Assembly: GCA_037974335.1 (NCBI GenBank)
Contig: CM075760.1
Coordinates: 18,384,960 to 18,448,959, forward strand
Origin: Prionace glauca
Lineage: Eukaryota > Chordata > Chondrichthyes > Carcharhiniformes > Carcharhinidae
DNA length: 64,000 bases
Reading direction: 5' to 3'
Below, in pieces: positions 56,091 to 64,000 of the stretch; position 1 is the stretch's first letter; each line of letters opens with the position of its first letter. The notes beneath the pieces were generated by a model. It saw nothing but the letters and a program-made list of their open reading frames with translations. It ran no database searches and was not told the origin of the DNA. A program made the translations under genes and the position numbers.

Positions 56091-56396
56091 CTGTGTGTTG
56101 ACTCAGTGCACAGTAATAAACAGCCGAGTCGCTCAGTTGCAGTTTAGAGATTGTTAACTGGCCGATTTTCTGGCTAGAATCGGTAGAAGCAGAAATTCTG
56201 TCTCCGGCAACATTTTCTTTGTTGTCACCTCCTGAAGTGTGTGCCTGATGCAATAATTCCGGAGCCTGCCCTGGGGTTTGACTGTACCAGTATACTGTGT
56301 ACTGACATAACCCTGAATATCCACATCTTAGAGTAACTGTGTTGCCTGTAGCAGAGGTTTGGAGAGGCGGATTCTTGGACACCAGGGAACTGGAAT
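56091..56396 (-). CDS. TRDV: Leaderless TCR delta-type supporting V segment
   Basis: V domain of the alpha/delta type: SSSLVSKNPPLQTSATGN, NTVTLRCGYSG (Cys24), VYWYSQTPGQAPELL, TISKLQLSDSAVYYCALS (Cys95), then the RSS. The exon begins at a clear acceptor (poly-T tract, atcctccag, at 56397) in phase 1, and no leader exon with a hydrophobic peptide is visible in the next several hundred bases. This is the layout of supporting V segments in shark NAR-TCR, whose leader comes from the upstream NAR exon. Joined to the NAR exon at 59624 the reading frame continues (NITA then DSSSLV). CDR1 has an extra Cys30 (SGLCQYT). The frame is intact. Confidence 0.9.
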
Positions 56397-58239
56397 CTGG
56401 AGGATTAAAAAAAAAAGGATATTTTATCCACTTTTTTATCATGCACTATGGGAATCACAGGAACATGTCTTCATTTGCGGTATTGTAACTCTATTATATC
56501 TGATGGAACTATATTCACCGTTATTACGATACAAACCAGCGAGGACTGAAATGGTACTACTGATCTGGAATGCATTGTCATGATGAGTGGTGACAACAGA
56601 TTCAACAGTGAATGAGCAGTTGGTCATTACCAACTGGTTATGATCAGGTACCAGCACAGGAAAGGCAAACAGGGTAATGGGGAAATTTTAATAGGGTTAG
56701 GAAGAATTAGATTTCATTTATAAAGGGGCAGCATCTACCAGAAGGGCCGAATGCCATTCTTCCGCGTTGCATGATCCCATGATGTAGAGTACAATTCAGT
56801 TTCTACTTTTCTTATTGACAGAAAAGCACTAGGGAACATTTTATGATCAGTGAGGCAATCTTTTTTCCAGAAATGATCATCCGAGGATAACCCAGACGTG
56901 TTCCACAACCGAGCACAGCAAGATCCAACAGAACATTATTGTGATTTATCAAATTCAAAGGGACTGAACGACGCTGCACATCGATGGTCAAATGTCATTA
57001 ATTTATATCGGTTTAAAACTTCCCGGGAATTTATGTTTGCCTTTTCACCAATGTGTTTATCTTCTTTCTATGTAAAGTATTGTTCTCCCTTTCCATTAAA
57101 ATAGAATTATTTAGCCAGTTTCATTTTATTTCTATATTCACAATCTGTTATTTGGTGTCTTGTAATTGTGGGAACTTGTCTCCAAGGCTCTCAGCTGTCT
57201 GTTAGGTTCAGTTTGTTCAGTTTCCACAGTGGTTTTACAGTTACACACTGGGAACGGCCTCTTCCGGCTCTCTGACAATTTCAATACTTTCTGCACATTA
57301 ACGTTCTCTCCCTGGTTCTTCGGGCAGGGTTTGCTCTAAGTCTTAAGAGTCTGCCGAAATAGATTATACCATTTGGCCCAACTGATTTATGTTGCAAATT
57401 TATCCAGACCGGCCTCCTCCATCCAGAAATTTAGTTGATATTTACATCCAGCTCCCTTTGTAGATCTATTACTTTCTTCCCCCTGTATGTTCAAGATGCC
57501 CCACGAATGCAACAAAACTACCTTCTCCAACTGTTCTATGTGACAAGTTCTGACAATTCAGCATACAGTTATTACTCCCAATCTGTGTATTAGTTTTATT
57601 AGTGATGACCATGTATAAATTGTTCTAATCTCACATACAAATAAAGAACTGGTCAACACCCACACATTAAACAATCAGAATTTAAATGTTTTTTATGAAT
57701 TGTTCTCTTCTCTCTTTACCTTCCAGAGAAAATGTGACCTAGGCTCTTTAACTTTCGAGAGATACACACTTAAGAACTTAAAGAGGGAACTCTAAAAACT
57801 TCCCTGTTTTCAACAAAGTTGGGGCTAACTCACCAACACATTCCTGAAATTATCCAGTTAAAAAAAATCATTTTAATTTGCAAAACCTTGTCCGTATTTG
57901 CCTTGAATACACAAAACCACTGAGCATTCACAGTTCTCTGACACATACACTTCTCAGATTCTCATAAATGGAATAACCAAAGGAATTTATCTTCTCAATT
58001 ATTGACAATTATTTAAAATCTGTGACCCAAAGCTAAAGGCGTCCCTGCCTGGACACATGCCCAGAATCCGCTTTGTCAAACCTCCGGAGAATATTTTCTG
58101 TTGAATGCTTCTGAACTCTTGAGAAGGCAGTATATTTGCATACTTAATATCTTCTCACAGCGCAATCATTTTCAGTATGGAATCTGATATGGTAATCATT
58201 GGTTCACTTATTTCAAAGATATAAGTCATTTCTTATGTT
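56397..58239. other. Intron between supporting V and NAR exon, nothing recognised
   Basis: No leader, V, D or J was found on either strand. The sequence is AT-rich and mostly unique-looking. Confidence 0.45.
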
Positions 58240-59045
58240 TGTGTTAAAATCTTTTCAGAATGTTCCAGATTGGGCTCCATTGCGTTTATCACCACAATCA
58301 TTTCCTCTTCCAAGTGGTGTTGAAAATAGAGGAGTAATGCTTTAATATTGAGGGTAACGGGTGGGGTGAAATGCAGGTCATTGGCAGATGGAACTTCATC
58401 CTGAAAATTGCAAGGGGATGCACGTTGGGAGAAGTAACAAGACAAGGGAGTATTTAATGAATGGCAGGACACTGGAAAGCTCAAATGAACAGAAAGATTT
58501 GATTCCTTGTCCACACATCACTGAATGCGATAGAACATTATAATAAAGGCAGACGTGGCAATCGTCTTAATAAGTCATGGCATATATTATTAAAACAGTG
58601 GGGTAATGTTAGAGCTGTAAAAGCTTTCGATAGGCCACATCTGGAGTACTGTGTACAGTGCTGGTCGCCTCACTATTGAAAGGATATGATTTCACTGAAG
58701 GGGAACAGAGGAGATTCACCATGATGTCGCCTACGATGGAGCACTTGAACTTCAAGGAGAGCCCAGGATAAGCTTACATTGTGCTCTTCAGAGCAGAGAT
58801 CCTCTTTGAGGTCTGTAATTTTATACAGGGGTTGACAGGGTAGATGGGAAGCAAATGCTCCCCATAGTTGAAGGGTCAATAAACAGGCTGCATATATTTA
58901 GATAAGGAGATGGAGGATGTAGATGAACTTTTAAAATATTTAAGGCTATGGGGCTAGTGCTGGAAGGTGGAATTAATGAAGATTTTGTTGGTACTGACTT
59001 GATAAGCTGAAGGGCCTAATCCATGTTATGTAACTCAATGATAGC
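58240..59045 (+). mobile_element. CR1-like LINE 3' part (third family)
   Basis: gcacgttgggagaagtaaca, gataggccacatctggagta, ctgtgtacagtgctggtcgc, then tgataagctgaagggcctaa at the end. The same family recurs at 60240-60650. Old and frame-broken. Confidence 0.75.
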
Positions 59046-59623
59046 ATATTTCAACTATGCTGTATCAACGGGCAAGGAAGGCATCATGGAACATTCTTCA
59101 TCTTAGAAAAAACAGTAACAGAAGCAATCTTTAATAAGTGGAATGACCTTGGAAGTAATTGCCAACTTAAATGGCCAATCAGGGGACAATGGGAGGATTC
59201 GGTTTGCCATGGGCATTTCCGGTGCCATGTCACAGCCAAGTAGAATAACTGGGTATTCCACATTCGGAGCCACAACAATTTCTTTCTACTCAGTGCCTCG
59301 CTCAGCATCATTTCAGACAGCATATAAAAGTAAACCATATTGTTTTATACTAATGAGCATATTTACTTCACCAGCTGAAAACGGCAGATTTCTATCCGTA
59401 ACAGTTTATCATCGCCACACTGAGATTGGCCTTTAGTTCCAGTTGCTGACATAAATTTCCATTAAAGTGCACCAGCTGCCCTGGTGAGATTTGACCGTGT
59501 GCAGACAGAGCACTGGTCTGGGTCACAGAAATACGAACGCAATTAAATTACCACACTACCAACTCCACAGTGCGGACATGAACCTACTAATTCTGTAACA
59601 TATTTCGGCTTGGAGTCACTTAC
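59046..59623. other. No gene recognised
   Basis: 3' flank of the NAR exon on the minus strand. No RSS or V-like frame. Confidence 0.4.
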
Positions 59624-59971
59624 CAGCTGTGATATTCACCACCGTCCCAGGTCCGTCTGCATAACCCGCTTTCGAAACGCTACTCCCGCATTGATGTTTA
59701 TATTGAGCTTTACAGTAATAGATGGCGGTGTCTTCAACTCTCACATCCCGAATTTCCAGCGAAAATGTATTTTGTGCTTTATTCACGGACACAACAAATC
59801 GCTCTCCGCTGGAGATCCGCTCCCATTCTTTCCCGCTCTGTGTTTGTCTAAAGAAATGTCCGCCCTCCAAACTAGAATAATCAGCTTTGAAAACACAGGT
59901 GATGGTGAGAGACTGACATTCTTTTCTGGTCACCGCTGTTGGGCTCTGTGTCACTGACCCACTGAAAGATT
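59624..59971 (-). CDS. NAR-type V-D-J exon, joined in the germline (NAR-TCR)
   Basis: Single-domain NAR-like variable exon, 348 bases, open throughout. It starts at acceptor taatttccag (59972) in phase 1 and ends at donor GTAAGT (59623) in phase 1. Peptide features (numbered from the first whole codon): VTQSPTAVTRKECQSLTITC with Cys25, GGHFFRQ where other V domains have a Trp-containing WY, ERISSGERFVVSVN, FSLEIRDVRVEDTAIYYC with Cys86, a CDR3 of about 17 residues holding Cys94, and the J-like YADGPGTVVNITA. V, CDR3 and J parts are contiguous with no heptamer or nonamer between them. The domain resembles IgNAR and NAR-TCR V of sharks. It splices in frame to the leaderless V at 56396, which marks it as NAR-TCR rather than IgNAR. 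Cys18 is additional. A leader exon was not identified, so function is not proven. Confidence 0.88.
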
Positions 59972-60073
59972 CTGGAAATTAAACACAGAGAGTTTAATGG
60001 ACCATCAGAGCTGAACCACACAATGGAGCTAAATCCCCAAACAGTGTCTGTAATTGGGATGGACTGGGACAGC

Positions 60074-60079
60074 TTTATA
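60074..60079 (-). promoter_or_regulatory. TATA-like box upstream of the NAR exon
   Basis: The minus strand reads ggatataaagctgtccc about 105 bases before the NAR exon. No ATG with a hydrophobic leader follows it, so its role is uncertain. Confidence 0.3.
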
Positions 60080-60154
60080 TCCAATCCACACAATGTGGGT
60101 TAGTTTGAATGGTATTCATTGGGGTAAACAGACACCGTCCTCACTCTCTCACTG

Positions 60155-60188
<34 letters not shown>

Positions 60189-60190
60189 GA
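60155..60190. repeat. (GT)n microsatellite
   Basis: Interrupted GT run just upstream of the NAR exon (minus strand view). It may have expanded into the former leader or promoter area. Confidence 0.95.
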
Positions 60191-60239
60191 GGATGGTAGG
60201 TATGTACGTTTTCTCATGGCACAAAGATTGACAGAATGA

Positions 60240-60650
60240 CTAATAGTGAGGAAGAAGGTCAAAGGTTGCCGGATGATATTGACAACTTGTTCAGATGGTA
60301 GATCAATGGAACAAGGAACAGAATACAGAAAAGTGCGAGTGAATGCACGTTGGGAGGAGTAACAAGACAAGTGTGTATTTAATGAATGGCAGGACACTAG
60401 AAAGCTCAAATGAACAGAAAGATTTGATTCCTTATCCATAAATCTCTGTAGGAGATAGGACATGATAATAGGGGGAGACGGGACAATTGTCTTTAAAAGT
60501 TAGGGCAAAAACAATACTAAAACAGCGGGGTTATGTTAGAGTTATAAAAAGCTTTCGGTAGGCCACATCTGGAGTGCTGTGCACAGTGCTGCTCGCCTCA
60601 CTATTGAAAAAAATATGATTTCACTGAAGGTGTAGAGAGGCGATTTGTGG
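60240..60650 (+). mobile_element. CR1-like LINE fragment (third family)
   Basis: tgcacgttgggaggagtaac, gtgtatttaatgaatggcag and gtaggccacatctggagtgc match 58240-59045. Confidence 0.75.
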
Positions 60651-60744
60651 GTGAGACAGAGTGTGTATGTGTCAGAGAGAGAGAGAAAGCACGTGAGAGA
60701 GAATGTGTGAAAGAGAGCGAGTGTGGAGTGTGTGAGAGAGAGCG

Positions 60745-60975
60745 ACAGTCGAGTTTGTGATTCGATTCCTAGCTTGGGTCACTATCTGTGTGGAGTTTGC
60801 AAGGTCTCCTCCTGTTTGCACGGGTTTCCTCCCGGTGTTCAGGGTTCCTGCTGCATTCTGAAAGGACCTGCTGGTTCAGGGCATTGATCAGAACAGGCGC
60901 CAGACTAGGGGAATTTTACAACAACTTCATTGCACGGTTAATATAAGCCTTCGTTGTGACTGAAAAAAAAAAGCT
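60745..60975 (+). mobile_element. tRNA-derived SINE, variant tail, 5' truncated
   Basis: gtgattcgattcctagcttg, gcacgggtttcctcccggtg, tail acaacttcattgcacggtta and ataagccttcgttgtgactg. Confidence 0.75.
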
Positions 60976-61120
60976 TTACTGAATCCTCCTCGTGTTTCTC
61001 CAATCTCTGGAAAAAATGCAACCCACCATGTTCCCCGTTTCAAGGGATACGTGAAATGTTACTCGTTTCTTTCCTGAGAAAAACAGACATCGAAGCAATA
61101 GTTCCAACTGATGGGTAAAA

Positions 61121-61592
61121 GCAAATTACTGCGGATGTTGGAATCTGAAACCAAAAGAGAAAATGTTGGAAAATCTCAACAGGTCTGACAGCATCTGTAA
61201 GGACAGGAAAGGACTGTACGGTAGCACAATGGTAGCACTATTACTTCACAGCTCCAGGGACCTGTGTTCGATTCCCGGCTCGGGTCACTGTCTGTGTGGA
61301 GTTTGCAAATTCTCCCGGTGTCTGCGTGGGTTTCCTCCAGGTGCTCTGGTCTCCTCCCACAATCCAAAAATGTGCGGGTTATGTTGATTGGCCATACTAA
61401 TAAATGTTCCCTTAGTGTCCAGGGATGCGTAGGATAGAAGGATTGGTGGGCATGATATGTGGGTAGGGCGAGGCTGGGATTGTGTTTGGTGCAAATTCGA
61501 TGGGCCGAAGGGCCTCTTCCTGCACTGTAGGATTCTATGATCCTCCACAAAAGAGCTGACATTCGAGTCCAGATGGCCCTTTGTCAAACGTT
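61121..61592 (+). repeat. Short dispersed repeat split by a SINE
   Basis: The left part 61121-61210 (gcaaattactgcggatgttg, aatctcaacaggtctgacag) and right part 61548-61592 (agagctgacattcgagtcca, ccctttgtcaaacg) belong to one element of the 8676-8811 family. The SINE at 61212-61547 interrupts it. Confidence 0.75.
61212..61547 (+). mobile_element. tRNA-derived SINE, full length
   Basis: Head tacggtagcacaatggtagc, B box gttcgattcccgg, body tttcctccaggtgctctggt, end gggccgaagggcctcttcct, tgcactgtaggattctatg. Looks young. Confidence 0.9.
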
Positions 61593-62220
61593 ATCTTGAA
61601 TGCGTTCAACACTGTCTATCCACTGCTGTCTGATACACAGAATTCTGACATTCACCACAATGGCTTTGACTGAAGAAATTTCCCCTCTTCTCAGTTCAAA
61701 TGACTGAACAGGTTTTCTGCACATCTGACTCCAAGTTACAGGCTTCCCACTCTAAAAAAGACACCCCGAATTTGTCTTAAAAAGTCCTTTGAGAATATAA
61801 TAAGCTCTACTGTGTACACTCTTTATTCCTTTAACCTTAGTCTAGAGAAAATAGGCAATGGGTCTTCAATCCCCTCCCAAAGAACAATCATTTTATCTAA
61901 AGATTCTATTTGAAGAACATTCATTAAATTCCCTCCGAAGTTTGTAGATCCTTCCCAAACAAAGAGACCAAGTGTTACACTACAATCCGAATTTCTTCAA
62001 AACTCACAATCAATCCTGAGGTGTTAGGGTGTTGTATTTTCAGTATTGTCCTGAAACAATCTAATCCTTCTCGCTCTGTCGATTAATTGCTTATTCTAAT
62101 GGAATATTTCCTTCACAATTGTGTGCTGTTGTTCCTGTTCCCCTTTATACGATTTTCACATCACCCTTACTCTCTCACTGAATTGTATGATTTCAATTAA
62201 CAGTAATCAGGCGTACAAAT
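61593..62220 (-). mobile_element. Old LINE scrap, reverse orientation
   Basis: 61600-62060 has the wording of a reverse CR1 3' region (ttcccctcttctcagttcaa, aatgggtcttcaatcccctc). Highly diverged. No gene. Confidence 0.45.
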
Positions 62221-63115
62221 AAATCACATCAATAGCTCAGAAACAACCATCACCAACCTCTGTATGTCCTGACCCATTGGTAGGACAGACTCAGCAGAGC
62301 TGGCGGCACAATGGGGTATAGTCGGGAACCACTTGCCCTGGAAGTGCTCAATATCGTCTCTGAACCTTATAAACTCTCCTGATATCAGGTTAGATATGAG
62401 CAAGGAAACCTGCTGCTGACTATCATGTGCCTCCGCTGATGTATCTAAACTCAAAATGTGTTCAAAATAGAGGAAGCTCTGAAGATGGCAAGGGTGCAGA
62501 ATGAACTCTGGTTGGGGGACTTCAATGTCCAACACTATGTCTGGCTCGATAGCATACAGCTGGACATATCTGCTAGATTGGAACTGTGGCAGAGAGCAAG
62601 ACAACTGCCAAGAGGGCAAAACATATACTTGACCTCATCCTCAGCAACCTGTCTGCTGCAGATGCATCACCAGAGCCGTGTCAGCAGGAGTGACCACCTA
62701 TAGTCCTTGTAGACACAAAGTCCTGTCTTTACATTGAGCTATGCTCCATCCTGTAGTATGGCCCAGTCACCGTGCTAAATGAGATAGATCTAGCAATTCA
62801 GTACTCGGCATCCATAAGGCACTATGGGCCATCAGCTGCAGCATTGAACTCAAACACAATCTGTAACCACGTGGCCTAACATATCCACTGCATTGGCAAC
62901 AACCTTCATCCAGAGGTGTCGAGTGGATGATCCATCCCGACTTCCGCCGGAGGTCCGCAGTATCACTGATGTCAGTCTTCATCCAATGTGATTCACTCCA
63001 TGTGACTTTAGGACCGGTTGATGGCACTGGATGCTGCAAAGACGATAGGCCCTGGAAGTATCTCAGCAATATTACTGAAGACTTGTGCTCCAGAACCAAC
63101 CACAAATGGTGGAAA
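62221..63115 (+). mobile_element. LINE fragment, endonuclease and start of RT
   Basis: Broken frames give LWLGDFNVQHYVWLDS (the GDFN box of an APE endonuclease), later LDAAKTIGPGSISAILLK, which resembles the AKA.GPD.IPA segment at the start of a non-LTR RT. Internal parts are missing. It is of a different, older family than CR1 families A and B. Confidence 0.65.
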
Positions 63116-63854
63116 ATTAGAAAAAGTGATTTTTTATATGGAAGATATTTAAGGAGATATCAGGTGCAATGTCTCTGATTCCAGTCACTGATTTCTTTAT
63201 TACAAAATTCCTTCGGACCGACAACAAGGTTCCTTATACCTGAAGGCCGTTGTTTAATTTCTAGTTTGCCGCCTGGGTGAGGTATTGATAGAGTCACTGT
63301 GGTTAACTGGACTGGCCGCAGTGACATTGATCTCATTCAGCCGGTAGCTTATTGACATTGCATGGCTGGGACTGCAATCTATTGCCCAAGAGAGAGCTCT
63401 GAGACCCCGCTGTGGGGCTATAAACGGCAGACAGATCTCTCCCAGTCACATTTCACATCCAGAGTGGATTCGAGAGTGTCCTCAATTTGAGTTTGTTAAA
63501 AGAAATATATCAGGAGTGTTTGCACTCTTGATTTTGATGTGCCCCTTAAGGCAAAATTCGCCCAGACGCTGTCAACTCTCTCAGAACACGGAACACTAAC
63601 ACCCGCACCCCGCGCCTCACCACCGTCTCCCCGAACCCACTCCACCCCGCCCCAGTCTCCCCCCGAGGTTTCGCCCCACCATCCATGTCCCGCTGACCGC
63701 CGACTCCAGCAGGTCTCACAGACACCTTCCCCGGGACTGACTGGAGCCGGTTCCCGAATCACACCCTGATCCCAACTCGGAATCTGTACCGGATGATTTT
63801 CCACAGGAAGATTCGATGGAATTGAAATACAGATCACAATGATAAAGTTATTAA
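63116..63854. other. No gene recognised; proline- and CpG-richer patch
   Basis: 63580-63770 is C- and CpG-richer than its surroundings (ccgcgcctcaccaccgtctc), and gggctataaacggcag at about 63415 is TATA-like. No ORF with recognisable content. It lies between two NAR exons and might hold regulatory sequence for the downstream NAR exon. Confidence 0.35.
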
Positions 63855-63915
63855 TAAAACCCTACAGTGCAGAAACAGGCCCTTCGGCCCATCGAGTCTG
63901 CACCGAACACAAGGG
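63855..63915 (-). mobile_element. SINE or LINE 3' end scrap, reverse orientation
   Basis: aaaccctacagtgcagaaac, aggcccttcggcccatcgag and tctgcaccgaa are the reversed end shared by SINEs and CR1 copies. Confidence 0.75.
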
Positions 63916-63965
63916 GGACATTAAACGAGACAGACTGTAACAAGGCGGGGTTTGGAATTACTTAC

Positions 63966-64000
63966 GGGCTGTGACAGTCACCACCGTCCCGGATCCATCT
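63966..64000 (-). CDS. NAR-type J exon end, cut by the window edge
   Basis: The minus strand reads DGSGTVVTVTA followed by a GTAAGT donor in phase 1 (donor at 63965). This is the same J-end motif and splice phase as the NAR exon at 59624-59971 (DGPGTVVNITA). A further NAR V(D)J exon therefore continues beyond the right edge. Whether it is germline-joined or has RSSs cannot be seen. Confidence 0.85.

Noticed and set aside
60000-60070. Leader exon of the NAR gene (WGFSSIVWFSSDG frame)
   Set aside because: No ATG, only a poor donor, and the intron to 59971 would be about 30 bases. Not convincing.

Overview
The window reads as nuclear DNA of a cartilaginous fish, most likely a shark. The evidence is a T-cell receptor delta locus with NAR-type variable exons (known only from cartilaginous fish), a GPR139-like receptor of the kind expanded in sharks, intronless C2H2 zinc-finger terminal exons of shark type, and very dense tRNA-derived SINE and CR1-like LINE copies. 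Most of the remaining open frames are shadows, microsatellite translations or LINE fragments.

Layout. (1) 1-10.3 kb: repeats, then three C2H2 zinc-finger genes. Two lie on the minus strand (3831-4806, frame broken; 5481-6155, eight fingers, usual ATG lost) and one on the plus strand (9305-10063, nine fingers). They flank a CpG-rich segment at about 6985-7660 that looks like a divergent promoter, followed by a tandem array of TGACGTCA sites. (2) 10.3-14.4 kb: LINE and SINE copies and a broken Ty3/Gypsy integrase remnant. (3) 14.4-39.5 kb: a tRNA cluster with about 22 tRNA genes and relics (Lys, Thr, Glu, Phe, Val, Leu, Arg, Gln, Gly, Asn), built from repeated direct and inverted duplications in which one copy of a tRNA unit is usually sound and its partner decayed. 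A two-exon GPR139-like pseudogene lies inside it (17196-18781). (4) 39.5-50 kb: a minisatellite, LINEs, SINEs and microsatellites. (5) 50-64 kb, minus strand: an antigen-receptor locus. In transcription order it has the end of a NAR J exon at the right window edge (63966-64000), a complete NAR V-D-J exon already joined in the germline (59624-59971), a leaderless TCR delta-type V exon (56091-56396) with a 23-spacer RSS that is tandemly triplicated, one J segment with a 12-spacer RSS (55591-55653), and the three coding exons of a TCR delta constant region (53381-53692, 50645-50707, 50060-50170).

How region 5 works together. The NAR exon ends in a GTAAGT donor in phase 1. The downstream V exon has no visible leader and starts at a phase 1 acceptor. 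V and J carry compatible 23 and 12 RSSs, and J and all three constant exons are also in phase 1. The exons therefore read as one chain: NAR domain, supporting V-J domain, C domain, connecting peptide, transmembrane segment with Arg and Lys. This matches the NAR-TCR described in sharks. What appears unusual here is the pre-joined NAR exon, the tripled RSS and the very short V-J-C spacing. No leader exon for the NAR domain was found.
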